64,000 nucleotides of DNA. It comes from JAUPKT01 sp964427855 (GTDB lineage Bacteria > Desulfobacterota > Desulfomonilia > Desulfomonilales > Desulfomonilaceae). A program made the translations under genes and the position numbers. Numbering within the stretch: position 1 is the stretch's first letter; the number at the start of each line of letters is the position of its first letter. Location of the stretch: positions 1 through 64,000 of the forward strand of contig CAYRVH010000015.1 of the NCBI GenBank assembly GCA_964427855.1, in the 5' to 3' direction. Under the pieces are notes generated by a model. That model ran no database searches. It was not told where the DNA came from and saw nothing but the letters and a program-made list of their open reading frames with translations. This document shows, piece after piece, positions 1-9,177 of the stretch.

Positions 1-1693
1 TGAGGACCTTTTTATCAACTTTACCGACTGGCGTGAGGGGCATATTTTCGACAAATTCGATGACCTTTGGTACCTTGTAAGGCGCTAAATTTTCTCGTGC
101 ATACTCGAGAATTGACTTTCGGAGCGATTCTTTGTCTTGTTTGAGGAACTCGGCTCCTGGCTGCACCACGAGCTTGACAATTTCGCTGCCCGGACGTTTG
201 AGGTTTGGGACGCCAACGATGGCGCAGAATTCTATAGCTGGATGGCCGTAAAGTTTCTCCTCCACCTCCCTCGAAAAGACCTTGAAACCGCCGACGTTCA
301 GCATGTCTTTAAGTCGGTCAACAATTGTTACGTAGCCGTCTTCGTCCATGCGGGCTGCGTCTCCCGTATGAAGCCACACTTTTTCGTCATGCACCCGAAG
401 CGCGTGAGCCGTTTCGCCGGGTTTTTCATAATAACCTTTCATGACCTGCGGACCTGAAACAATCAGTTCCCCTTCCTCGCCGATGGGGACGGGCTTCATT
501 CCCGTCTCAAGATCGACAATCCTCACCAATGTATTGGAAACGGGCAACCCAACGGTCCCTATTTTCTTCCTCCCATGTCGAGGATTCATAGTGATAATAG
601 GGCTCGCCTCGGTCATGCCATAGACCTCAAGAACCTTTGCATGACCGATGACGGCCTCAAACTCCTTGATGGATTCTTCGGGAAACGCGGAAGCGCCTGA
701 CAACGCGAAGCTGAGACGGGTCAGGCGAATTTTGCGAAATAGAGGCTCCTCCATAAGCATCATGTAGAGGCTGGGGACATTCACGAGCATAGTAGGCTGA
801 TATTTCTGTATTTCCTTGGCAATATGCCTCGTGTCTCTCGGATTGGGAATAAGTATTTGCGCTCCTCCCATAAAAATTGACGCAAGAGACAACGCGAGAC
901 CCGCAAGGTGAAACAATGGAAAGCCTGATAAGCAGACCTCTTGACCACGATTCGGTTTAGTCCAATGCTCAATTTGGGCCAAGTTGGCGGCAATGTTGCC
1001 GTGAGTCAGCATCGTCCCTTTTGGAATGCCAGTCGTCCCCCCTGTATATTGCAATAGACAGAGGTCCTCTGATCGAAGGGTGACCTTGGGCGGCACGGCA
1101 GAAGCGCTGCTGACAAAGTGTCTGAATTCTACTACTCGCTTTTCCGGCAGCGGCTTTATCCTCCCCTTTGGAACCTTTTTGAGGAGCTTACCGAGCGTTC
1201 TCTTTGGCCAGGACATAAAATCGAGGATCCCCGTGACCACCACGAGGCGTAAGAATGGCAATTGAGCGACTACTTGACATAGACGATGTTCGAAGATCGC
1301 GTCTAAAGTCACAAGTACTTTCATACGGCCGTCGTTCAACTGGTAAATCATCTCCGGGCCCAACAGGAGGGGAGAGAGGCCCGAAGCGACGCAACCGGCC
1401 GTCATAGCGCCCATCTGGGCAATCAAGTACTGGGGGATGTTGGGTAAATTTATGGCCACGACATCGCCTGGTTGGCAGCCGGCCGCAATAAGGGCGTTGG
1501 CAAACCTGTCCGCCAGTTCCTCTAAAGCCTTGTATGTGATTTTTTTCCCGTAAAAGAAGGCCGCGGCCGCGGTAGGATACGACGCCGCTATCTCGCGAAA
1601 CTTATCTATCGGCGAGATATCGGGCAGGTCTATGTCAGGATCGACTTCGGGGTCGTAATTCTTCACCCAGGGCCTATCGTCGTAGGTTGTCAT
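1..1693 (-). CDS. AMP-forming acyl-CoA ligase, 3' partial
   Basis: This gene activates a carboxylic acid to its CoA thioester through an acyl-adenylate. Translation from the ATG at 1691-1693 gives 564 residues with no stop before the window edge. The P-loop YTGGTTGIPKG lies near residue 220, the A5 motif YGMTEASP near 355, and the hinge and catalytic-lysine region is still open at the edge (the last visible residues are VGKVDKKVL). The family usually has 540-570 residues, so only a few should be missing. It is the last gene of a minus-strand operon with an acyl-CoA dehydrogenase, a thiolase and two SCP2-fused multifunctional enzymes. It probably supplies that pathway with its CoA ester. The chain length or ring type of the substrate cannot be read from the sequence. 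Confidence 0.9.
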   Translation of the reverse strand, partial: MTTYDDRPWVKNYDPEVDPDIDLPDISPIDKFREIAASYPTAAAAFFYGKKITYKALEELADRFANALIAAGCQPGDVVAINLPNIPQYLIAQMGAMTAGCVASGLSPLLLGPEMIYQLNDGRMKVLVTLDAIFEHRLCQVVAQLPFLRLVVVTGILDFMSWPKRTLGKLLKKVPKGRIKPLPEKRVVEFRHFVSSASAVPPKVTLRSEDLCLLQYTGGTTGIPKGTMLTHGNIAANLAQIEHWTKPNRGQEVCLSGFPLFHLAGLALSLASIFMGGAQILIPNPRDTRHIAKEIQKYQPTMLVNVPSLYMMLMEEPLFRKIRLTRLSFALSGASAFPEESIKEFEAVIGHAKVLEVYGMTEASPIITMNPRHGRKKIGTVGLPVSNTLVRIVDLETGMKPVPIGEEGELIVSGPQVMKGYYEKPGETAHALRVHDEKVWLHTGDAARMDEDGYVTIVDRLKDMLNVGGFKVFSREVEEKLYGHPAIEFCAIVGVPNLKRPGSEIVKLVVQPGAEFLKQDKESLRKSILEYARENLAPYKVPKVIEFVENMPLTPVGKVDKKVL

Positions 1694-1897
1694 ATCGATA
1701 CCCCTCCCTTGTTTGAACGTTTTCCTACCGTTCAAAGTTGCAAACGCTGGGCCCTCGCCGAGTGATCTCGCATTTCAAAGCCACCTGAGGAGTCAGAATC
1801 GGCTCGCTTACTGCTGCCTAGTCGTTCCCCGAACTCGTCCCAGGCTGACTCATAGACCCATAAATTTCGCGGCAATTCCTTTCATAATTTCGTTGGT

Positions 1898-2013
1898 TCC
1901 GGCAAAGATTTGCATGACCCTAATATCCCTCCACGCTCTGGCAACAGGGTATTAGGGTCCGGCAAAGATTTGCATGACCCTAATATCCCTCCACGCTCTG
2001 GCAACAGGGTATT
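1898..2013. repeat. Imperfect tandem duplication, 56 bp copies, period 60
   Basis: The 56 bases at 1898-1953 recur at 1958-2013, separated by the four bases AGGG. The unit is coding sequence for the C-terminus of the acyl-CoA dehydrogenase. The period is a multiple of three, but the junction creates an in-frame TAA. The structure matches the duplication at 53935-54018 (two copies plus a four-base spacer), which suggests a gap-closing artefact rather than biology. Confidence 0.95.
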
Positions 2014-3052
2014 CTTCGCAATACCCGTATCCGCCGTGAAGCTGTAAACATCGGTCTGCTACTCTCATGGCCATCTCGGTGGTCCAGTACTTCGCCATAG
2101 ACACATCGACCACGATGTGCTTGCCTTCCATGTGGTCGGCTATGAGTTTGTCCAGAAACGTGCGTCCGAGTCTAGTCTCCATGGACATCTCAACAATTTT
2201 GAACTGCGAATGCTGAAATTTAGAAATTGGTCTGCCAAAAGCTGTTCGGGTCTGGCAATACTTAATGGTGTGCTCCAAAACGTACTCCGCTGCAGCAACC
2301 GCTGAAATGCAGACCATGAGCCGCTCCTGCTGCAGCTTCTGCATCAGCATGAGAAATCCTGCACCTTTTTCACCTAATCTATTGGCTTTCGGCACCTTAC
2401 AATCGTTAAAAAACAATTCAGCGGTGTCCTGACTATGCCACCCGATTTTTTTGAGATTGCGTCCCTTTTCGAAACCGGGTGTCCCAGCCTCGACCAAATA
2501 CAGACTGATTGCCCGATGCGGGTCTGGTTCGTGGGGGTCTCTGGCTGCTAAGATCAAAAGATCACAATTAATCCCGTTGCTAATAAAGGTCTTTTGCCCA
2601 TTGATCACCACGAAGTCGCCGTCCTCTCGAGCGGTTGTCTTGATTGCGGCCAGATCGCTGCCTGTGTTGGGTTCTGTCATTCCGATTGCAGTGATGATCT
2701 CTCCTTTGACGCATCCCGGAAGATACTTTCTTTTCTGCTCTTCGTTTCCGTATGCCGTGATATACGGAACGATAACATCGCTATGGAGCGGCGCGGCCAG
2801 TCCAGTGTGTCCTGTACGCACCAGCTCTTCGCTGACAATCACCGAGTAAAGGAAATCCGCTCCCATGCCCCCGTATTCTTCAGGAACATCCATGCAGAGA
2901 AAACCCTGCTCCCCCATCTTGCGCCACACGCTTTTTGGTACAATGCCAGCCTCTTCCCACTCTTCCACATACGGAATCACTTCCCGTTCAAAAAATTTTC
3001 GCAAGGATTGTCTAAAGATTCGGTGCTCTTCGCTATACTGCAATATGTCCAT
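1952..3052 (-). CDS. Acyl-CoA dehydrogenase, C-terminus cut by local duplication
   Basis: This FAD enzyme introduces the alpha-beta double bond in an acyl-CoA. N-terminal, middle (IGMTEPNTGSD near residue 127) and C-terminal helical domains are all present. The ATG at 3052 is preferred over the one at 3058 because AGAGG lies six bases upstream of it. The reading frame stops after QIFAGP. The normal family ending (QIFAGTNEIMKG, then a few residues) is encoded in frame just beyond, down to a TGA at 1850-1852. A 60-base tandem duplication (1898-2013) introduces the early TAA. The intact gene would run 1850-3052, about 380 residues after removing the duplicate. The lost tail includes the conserved TNEI segment, which in this family lies near the flavin and active site. 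The truncation is therefore either inactivating or an assembly error. It sits 27 bases after the thiolase gene in the same operon. Confidence 0.88.
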   Translation of the reverse strand: MDILQYSEEHRIFRQSLRKFFEREVIPYVEEWEEAGIVPKSVWRKMGEQGFLCMDVPEEYGGMGADFLYSVIVSEELVRTGHTGLAAPLHSDVIVPYITAYGNEEQKRKYLPGCVKGEIITAIGMTEPNTGSDLAAIKTTAREDGDFVVINGQKTFISNGINCDLLILAARDPHEPDPHRAISLYLVEAGTPGFEKGRNLKKIGWHSQDTAELFFNDCKVPKANRLGEKGAGFLMLMQKLQQERLMVCISAVAAAEYVLEHTIKYCQTRTAFGRPISKFQHSQFKIVEMSMETRLGRTFLDKLIADHMEGKHIVVDVSMAKYWTTEMAMRVADRCLQLHGGYGYCEEYPVARAWRDIRVMQIFAGP

Positions 3053-3085
3053 TCCCATCCTCTGTGTGAGTCTTCGCTGATCACA

Positions 3086-4294
3086 TCATCTCTTATATTT
3101 ACCGATGATGGCTATGCTGCAAACGTTCATGAATGGAACGCCGCCAAGATTATGGGTTAGCCCAAATACAGGATCAGGTATCTGCCGCTCCCCTGCTCGG
3201 CCATGGAGCTGCAGATACATCTCATACAACATCCTCAGCCCGGAGGCGCCAATGGGGTGGCCGAAGCATTTCAGACCGCCGTCCACCTGGCATGGAAGGC
3301 CTCCATCTCGGTCGTAAAAACCGTCCAGAACGTCGTGAACAGCCTTTCCACGCTCCGAAATGTGCAAGTCCTCGTATGTGACGAGTTCGGTGATGGAAAA
3401 ACAGTCATGAAGCTCCATCATGCTGATTTCTTTGCGCGGATCTTTAATGCCGGCTTCCACGTACGCTCGACGGCTGCAGTTTTCAGTGGTCACAAAATGG
3501 TCGCCATCCCATTTGTTGAAGCCCATTTCCTCTCCGCTGCTAAGGGCTAATTGCAGGGCCTTTACTGTGACGAAGTCCTTTTTGCCCATTTCCCGAGCCT
3601 TTTCAACAGTGGTGACAATAGCACAGGCCGCTCCGTCGCTGACCCCACAGCAGTCGAATAAGCCTAATGGATGAGCCACGATTGGGGCAGCCAGGACCTG
3701 CTGTTCTGTGACGGGCTTCCTCAAATGGGCCTTTGGATTAAGGGCCCCGTTGGCGTGACTCTTGACAGAGATATGCGCCATGGCCCTCTTCAGGTCGCTT
3801 TCAGGAATGCGATATTTTGCCGCGTAGGCGGTGGCGAGCTGCGCAAAGGCGCCGGGGGCCGTCACATTCGGCCACCACAACCAACTCAGAGAGCCCCAGT
3901 TGGAACCAGGATTCGGGAGGCCACCGTATCCTGTGTCCTTGAGCTTTTCCACTCCCATGGCCAAACACACGTCATATGCGCCGGAAGCCACCGCATATAC
4001 AGCCCCTCGGAAAGACTCAGTGCCGCTCGCGCAAAAATTTTCGACTCGCGTCACAGGAATAAGAGGCAGTCTGAGGGTCATGGACAAAGGGAGCCCGCTT
4101 TTCCCGACGTTTATCTCTTCAAGGCACGTTCCCAACCATGCGGCCTGGATGTCAGCTACGTCTATATTTGCGTCCTGGATACATTCGGTGAAGGCCTCGA
4201 CCATGAGCTCCTCAGCCCCTACGTCCCATCGCTCGCCGAACCGAGTGCACCCCATGCCTATAATCGCGACTTTATCTTTTATACCAGTGGCCAT
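3086..4294 (-). CDS. Thiolase-family acetyl-CoA acyltransferase (SCP-x type)
   Basis: This 402-residue thiolase probably performs the thiolytic cleavage (or the reverse condensation) of a 3-oxoacyl-CoA. The nucleophilic Cys lies in ENFCASGTES near residue 90. The C-terminal GHPIGASG with its His is near residue 344, and a HDCF block sits near 290. The divergent form (opening KVAIIGMGCTRFGER, no classical C-terminal CxGGG) resembles the SCP-x/Ltp2 and archaeal acetoacetyl-CoA thiolase branch. Those enzymes often work with a DUF35 partner. Here a DUF35 domain lies in the gene immediately upstream, 12 bases away, which suggests the two proteins form a complex. The ATG follows GGACAG at the end of the previous gene. 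Confidence 0.88.
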   Translation of the reverse strand: MATGIKDKVAIIGMGCTRFGERWDVGAEELMVEAFTECIQDANIDVADIQAAWLGTCLEEINVGKSGLPLSMTLRLPLIPVTRVENFCASGTESFRGAVYAVASGAYDVCLAMGVEKLKDTGYGGLPNPGSNWGSLSWLWWPNVTAPGAFAQLATAYAAKYRIPESDLKRAMAHISVKSHANGALNPKAHLRKPVTEQQVLAAPIVAHPLGLFDCCGVSDGAACAIVTTVEKAREMGKKDFVTVKALQLALSSGEEMGFNKWDGDHFVTTENCSRRAYVEAGIKDPRKEISMMELHDCFSITELVTYEDLHISERGKAVHDVLDGFYDRDGGLPCQVDGGLKCFGHPIGASGLRMLYEMYLQLHGRAGERQIPDPVFGLTHNLGGVPFMNVCSIAIIGKYKR

Positions 4295-4306
4295 GATTCT
4301 GTCCTT

Positions 4307-7027
4307 TCAGAACCGAAAGAGTTTTTCTATGAGTTGCGCTTTCAAGAGATCGCCTTCAATATTCAGCTTGCCGGTGGTGTATGCCTGGAGCGCGTTCAGC
4401 TTTCCCTGAATCATATGCAAAAAGTCCTCGCTCCCCATTTTGATCGTCGTCGTAGGCGCGGGGTGGCTGCCTTGTTCAACAGTGCATCTCCCCTCCTTGA
4501 TGGTGACATACCACTGTCCTTCCTCAGGACCGGTGATCCTGAATTGGAAGGTCACATCGACCCCAGAGGCCTTATCCTGTTGGAACGCTCCCGGCAATTT
4601 TTCAAAGACCGATCGTATCGTGAGAGACGCACCGGCGGCAGAATCCGTGTCAGATGGCTTGCTCGGTTCCAGCATTGCTCCAAGGGCTTGAGTGGTGCTG
4701 TAAAACTCCTTCGCCGTCAGAATATCTCCAATAACCTGCCAGTTCCGTAAGAGTTGTTCGGGCGTAGGCGGCTCCGCTGATTCATCGGCGACAAATCCTT
4801 GGCCTGTCACGAAAGCGGCGCGATTAAAGCAGCCTGCGCCGGCGTTGATGATGAGGCCAGTTTGTAAGCATTCCCTCGAACTCAGATAGAGTACTATGGG
4901 AGCTATGAGTTCTACTTTGAGTTGTTCCGCAAGGTCCGGCGGCAGGACATCCTCCGTTAATCGCGTCGCCGCTATAGGCGCCACGATGTTCACGAGGATG
5001 CCGTATCGTTCTCCTTCTAGTTTCAGGGTGTTCATGAAGCCTACAAGCCCCATCTTTGCGGCGGAATAGTTTGTCTGTCCAAAGTTTCCATACAAACCCG
5101 CTGCCGAGGAGGTAAAGACTATGCGCCCGTATTTATTGTCTTTCATGTGCGCGAAAGCTGGCCTAGTCACATGATACGCGCCATCGAGGTGAACCTTGAG
5201 TACCGCGTTCCATTCCTCAGGCTCCATTTTTGCCAAGGTCTTGTCCCGCAAGATCCCCGCGTTGTTAATCAAGATGTCGATTCTGCCAAAGGCTTCCAGC
5301 GCTGTACGAACGATGGCCTCCCCTCCTTCCGGCGTAGCCACAGAGTCGTACGAGGCGACTGCGGTTCCTCCTTCGGAGAGTATTTCCGCGACGACCGAAT
5401 CTGCCGCGCTCTGACTTCCACCAGATCCGTCTCGGCCGCCGCCAAAATCGTTTACGACGACCTTTGCTCCGCGCCTCGCTAATTCCAGAGCATAGATGCG
5501 GCCGAGCCCGCGGCCAGCGCCGGTGACGACCGCGACTTGATCCTGGAAGTCGAGGGCGTAGGCTGGCTTTGACTCATCTGAAGGCCACGGTACGGCCTTC
5601 CAAAAATAGCCGGTAAAACCTCGATCCTTGTCTGTATATCTTTTCCTGAACGCCAATCGAACCTTTTGGCCTACTCTCACTTCATTGAGTTCGCAATCTG
5701 TAAAATCCGCCATGAATCTGCCCCCGCCCTCAAACTGCACCATTCCGTAAATAGCGGGCGGGTCAACCGAGACGGCCAGCAGATCGCCGGTGAAGCTTTT
5801 CACGTGGGCTGGAACATCGGCAAATTCGTAGTCATCCTGGGAGTGGAGCGCTCTGCATCCGGGATTTACGCAAATGTCCATTTTGGGCCACTGGGCTGTA
5901 CCACAGTTACGACACTTGCCGCCTACCATACCCAGTAGCATCTTGCGCTTTCTCCACAGCACCGTCATCGCGGTCTGAGAGGGAAATTCCGCTCGTATGC
6001 CCATCTCAGTTTCAACCAAGTCACGAAATTTCAAAAACTTTGGGTAATTTTCCACAGTCTTTTTGCGTTCCAGCGAGCCTCGAATCCCAATTTTTGGGGG
6101 CAGCTGCCTGATATTCTCAGTGACAATGAAATACAAAGAGTCGCAGCCTTGACCAAAACCCGCAAGCAGAATTCGTTCGCCTGGTTTTGCCTGTTCCAAT
6201 GTGTGCACGAACATCACGAGGGGATGAGCGGCGCCAGTTTCGCCGCAGACTTCATGCATATTGTCCACCACTTTGTCCGGGGTCATCCCCAGTTTCTTGG
6301 CGATGTTTCTGTGCTCTGCTTTGAAGAAGCATGGAAACACCAACTTATCTATATCCACCGCGGAGAGAGACAGCCTGTTCATGAGGCCTGAAACGGATTC
6401 AGGGATGATCTTTGCGTATCCTTCGTCTCTCACCCATCTCTCCTCCCACATATAGTCAAACCTATTCACGCTGCCCCGATAGTGATCGACAAAATCATGG
6501 GCTACTGAATAAGACCCTTTGAATTCCGCAATCACGTCGGAATTGCCGACTGTGACCGCAGCAGCTCCATCGCCAAACCACATCTCGTAAAAGTACGCGG
6601 CCTTTGTTTCTCTTTTGTCCGACGCAACTACCAGCGCATTCTCGACTTCGCCGCTCTGAACCTGCTGGAGCGCTGAGATGAGACCAGTCGTTCCGGCTCG
6701 GAGAGATGAACCCAGGTCTTGGACAAGGATGTCGTCCCTTAAATTAAGGACCGTTTTCAACACGCCTGCGTTGGATCTATCCACAAACGGCATGGTGGTG
6801 GAACATAACAGCAAGGCATCGATGCGAGATTTATCGAAGCCTCTTAGGCAGTCTCTTGCAGCCTCTGAGGCCATGGTGAGGCTGTCCTCGTCCCAGTTGC
6901 AAAAAGATCTTTCTCCTTGAGCTATCATTATCAAGGCAGGCGCAAACCAGCCCATGTGTTGGTATATGGCCATGCGCGAGATTCGCAGTTGAGGAATGTA
7001 GCCTCCAAAGGATGTTACGCCTATCAT
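4307..7027 (-). CDS. Four-domain fusion: HMG-CoA-synthase-like / DUF35 / SDR / SCP2
   Basis: This is a 906-residue multidomain protein. Residues 1-325 have the HMG-CoA synthase/thiolase fold, with GFGQGCDSLYF near 300 and WFGDGAAAV near 150. The usual catalytic Cys (ACYGGT in true synthases) is replaced in SSLRAGTTGL near residue 112. Residues 365-470 form a rubredoxin-like zinc ribbon (CRNCG, then CVNPGC) and an OB fold, which is the DUF35 family. Residues 485-740 are a short-chain dehydrogenase with TGAGRGLG and the catalytic NYSAAK. Residues 800-906 are an SCP2 sterol-carrier-like lipid-binding domain. The SDR-SCP2 half is closely similar to that of the next gene upstream. An HMG-CoA synthase role is unlikely without the Cys. 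A role as the acyl-binding half of a thiolase/DUF35 complex, coupled to 3-hydroxyacyl-CoA oxidation, is inference. Confidence 0.85.
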   Translation of the reverse strand: MIGVTSFGGYIPQLRISRMAIYQHMGWFAPALIMIAQGERSFCNWDEDSLTMASEAARDCLRGFDKSRIDALLLCSTTMPFVDRSNAGVLKTVLNLRDDILVQDLGSSLRAGTTGLISALQQVQSGEVENALVVASDKRETKAAYFYEMWFGDGAAAVTVGNSDVIAEFKGSYSVAHDFVDHYRGSVNRFDYMWEERWVRDEGYAKIIPESVSGLMNRLSLSAVDIDKLVFPCFFKAEHRNIAKKLGMTPDKVVDNMHEVCGETGAAHPLVMFVHTLEQAKPGERILLAGFGQGCDSLYFIVTENIRQLPPKIGIRGSLERKKTVENYPKFLKFRDLVETEMGIRAEFPSQTAMTVLWRKRKMLLGMVGGKCRNCGTAQWPKMDICVNPGCRALHSQDDYEFADVPAHVKSFTGDLLAVSVDPPAIYGMVQFEGGGRFMADFTDCELNEVRVGQKVRLAFRKRYTDKDRGFTGYFWKAVPWPSDESKPAYALDFQDQVAVVTGAGRGLGRIYALELARRGAKVVVNDFGGGRDGSGGSQSAADSVVAEILSEGGTAVASYDSVATPEGGEAIVRTALEAFGRIDILINNAGILRDKTLAKMEPEEWNAVLKVHLDGAYHVTRPAFAHMKDNKYGRIVFTSSAAGLYGNFGQTNYSAAKMGLVGFMNTLKLEGERYGILVNIVAPIAATRLTEDVLPPDLAEQLKVELIAPIVLYLSSRECLQTGLIINAGAGCFNRAAFVTGQGFVADESAEPPTPEQLLRNWQVIGDILTAKEFYSTTQALGAMLEPSKPSDTDSAAGASLTIRSVFEKLPGAFQQDKASGVDVTFQFRITGPEEGQWYVTIKEGRCTVEQGSHPAPTTTIKMGSEDFLHMIQGKLNALQAYTTGKLNIEGDLLKAQLIEKLFRF

Positions 7028-7044
7028 TGAATTACTCTCCCTGC

Positions 7045-9177
7045 TTAAAACGAAAATTTGAATAGCTTTTCTATGAGCTGGGACTTCATAATGTCGCCCT
7101 GAATTCTCAACTTGCCAGAGGTGTAGGCTTGCATTGCATTCAGGCTCCCTGCGACCAGCTTGAGGAAATCTTCGTCCGTCATCACGATGGTCGTGGTTGG
7201 CGCTTCATGACTTCCTTGCTCAACAAGGCATTCGCCGTTGGATATCTGTGCAAACCACTTGCCGCCGCCGGGTCCTGTGATATCATATTGAAAGATTACG
7301 TTGACGCCGGCAGCTTTTTCCTTTTGAAACAACTCGGGCATTTTCTCAAACACCTGTTTCACAGTGAGGCCCCGTGTGCCAGGTTCCGAGGCGTCAGCGC
7401 GCTGCTGCAACGCTTGCATCATATCTCCTAAGGCCTCGGTCGCGCTCCCATATTCTACAAAGCCCTTCATTTCGATGATGTTTTGGAAATGAGCTGCAAT
7501 GGTTTCGGGCGTGAGCATACCGCTGCCGTCATTAAGAGAAATAGTGCGGCCTGTGACCAAGGCGATCCTGAAATAGCGTCCCATGCCGGCCCCATATATC
7601 GATCCATTTGACGGGCATCGGTCTGAACAAAGCACCAAGGTGAGCGGTGCTATCAGTTCAGGCTTCATCCTCTGCGCCAAATCGGGCGGCAAGATGTCCT
7701 CGGTCAACCTCGTGGTCGCAATCGGCGCAATGGCGTTGACCTTGATGCCATATTTATCTCCCTCCAGTTTGAGGCTGTTCATTAAACCGACCAGCCCCAT
7801 CTTGGCGGCCGAGTAATTCGTTTGCCCAAAATTCCCATACAGCCCAGCGGCAGACGTCGTGAACACAATGCGGCCGTATTTGTTGTTTCTCATGTGCATG
7901 AATGCATGACGGGTCACGTAATAGGCGCCGTCAAGATGTACGGCGCGAACGGCTTCCCAATCGGAAGGCTCTAGTTTTAGGAAACTTTTGTCTCTGAGGA
8001 TCCCTGCATTGTTGATCAATATGTCCAGACGTCCGAACGCATCCATCGCGCTCTCGACAATGCGCCGGCCTCCTTCTTCAGTTGAAACGGATTCGTAGTT
8101 TGCGATTGCGTCTCCGCCCAGGGCCTTTACTTCTTCTACCACTGAATCAGCGGCGGAAGGCGCTCCGTCTCCGGCGCCGTTGCGGGCGCCTCCGAAATCA
8201 TTGACCACAACCTTTGCCCCTCGCCGCGCCAACTCCAAGGCATAGACGCGGCCGAGCCCTCGCCCTGCCCCCGTGATCACTGCAACACGATCGTCAAACC
8301 TCAATTCCTCGCGTCGCGCCCGTATGTAAGTTATGGAGCCGGTTTCCCATTCCACAATGCCTCGGTCGATGGTGATTTCGCCGGTCAACGCGTTGATAGT
8401 CCGAAAAAGGGCGTATCCCTCGCGGAGCTTCCATATCTGAGTCGTGATGGGAGTGCCCGGATACAGGGTTTTTGAGAAGCGGTTTCGAAAGCGCCTCATC
8501 CGTTCCGGCTCGCCCGGAAAAAGATGTTTGATCACCGCGCGACAGGCAAATCCATGGGTGCATAGGCCGTGCATAATGGGTTTCTCGAAGCCGCTGGCTT
8601 TGGCAAAGTCAGGATCTACATGGAGCGCGAAGATGTCCCCTGAGAGGCGATAAATGAGTGGCTGATCCGGAGAAGGAGTGTCTTCTTCTTCGAAATCGGG
8701 CGGCCGATCAGGGAACTCCACAGGCTCTTTGGGAGCATCCGGCCCTCCAAAGCCGCCGTCGCGACGGCAAAACAGGGTGAAAATGTTGGTGAAGAGTTTT
8801 TGCCCATTGGAATGAAACGTATCGGCCTCAGCTACTACCAGGGCGCCTGTCTCTTTTCCCTTGTCGTAGAAATGGGTAATAGCTCCCTCGGTGATGAGTT
8901 GCCCCTCTGGCGGGATAGGATTGTAAAAAATGATGTCTTGCTCTCCATGCAATATTCCGGTGAGATCAGCCCCTGAGGTGACGCCCACCTGCGCCAGGAA
9001 ATCAAACACGGCCCCGATGGAAAAACTGGGGATCACCTTTAGACGGTTTTCGTAGCAGTACTCAAGCTCATCGAATCCCGCGCCTACCCCCAAGGCGTAG
9101 AGTACAACATCTCTCCAATCATAGGTCTTAACGACCGGTCCGATCTTTTTCCCGATGGCATCCAGATTAAGGGCCAT
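7045..9177 (-). CDS. Hydratase-2 / SDR / SCP2 multifunctional beta-oxidation enzyme
   Basis: This 710-residue protein combines three activities known from the peroxisomal multifunctional enzyme type 2. Residues 1-285 are a double hot-dog MaoC-type enoyl-CoA hydratase 2. The catalytic Asp/His pair is kept in SGDIFALHVDP near residue 182, but the usual Asn-Pro between them is Phe-Ala. GFEKPIMHGLCTHG follows. Residues 290-545 are an SDR dehydrogenase (TGAGRGLGR near 298, NYSAAK near 453). Residues 600-710 are an SCP2 lipid-binding domain. In the eukaryotic enzyme the order is dehydrogenase, hydratase, SCP2, so here the first two are swapped. A strong Shine-Dalgarno GGGAGGAAGGT precedes the ATG. 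It is the first gene of the operon, and the downstream fusion starts 17 bases after it. Confidence 0.9.
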   Translation of the reverse strand: MALNLDAIGKKIGPVVKTYDWRDVVLYALGVGAGFDELEYCYENRLKVIPSFSIGAVFDFLAQVGVTSGADLTGILHGEQDIIFYNPIPPEGQLITEGAITHFYDKGKETGALVVAEADTFHSNGQKLFTNIFTLFCRRDGGFGGPDAPKEPVEFPDRPPDFEEEDTPSPDQPLIYRLSGDIFALHVDPDFAKASGFEKPIMHGLCTHGFACRAVIKHLFPGEPERMRRFRNRFSKTLYPGTPITTQIWKLREGYALFRTINALTGEITIDRGIVEWETGSITYIRARREELRFDDRVAVITGAGRGLGRVYALELARRGAKVVVNDFGGARNGAGDGAPSAADSVVEEVKALGGDAIANYESVSTEEGGRRIVESAMDAFGRLDILINNAGILRDKSFLKLEPSDWEAVRAVHLDGAYYVTRHAFMHMRNNKYGRIVFTTSAAGLYGNFGQTNYSAAKMGLVGLMNSLKLEGDKYGIKVNAIAPIATTRLTEDILPPDLAQRMKPELIAPLTLVLCSDRCPSNGSIYGAGMGRYFRIALVTGRTISLNDGSGMLTPETIAAHFQNIIEMKGFVEYGSATEALGDMMQALQQRADASEPGTRGLTVKQVFEKMPELFQKEKAAGVNVIFQYDITGPGGGKWFAQISNGECLVEQGSHEAPTTTIVMTDEDFLKLVAGSLNAMQAYTSGKLRIQGDIMKSQLIEKLFKFSF

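Noticed and set aside
2594..3160. Long plus-strand open frames over the acyl-CoA dehydrogenase, thiolase and fusion genes (such as 2594-3160 and 3671-4750)
   Set aside because: They lie antisense to well-supported enzymes with intact motifs and show no domain features of their own.
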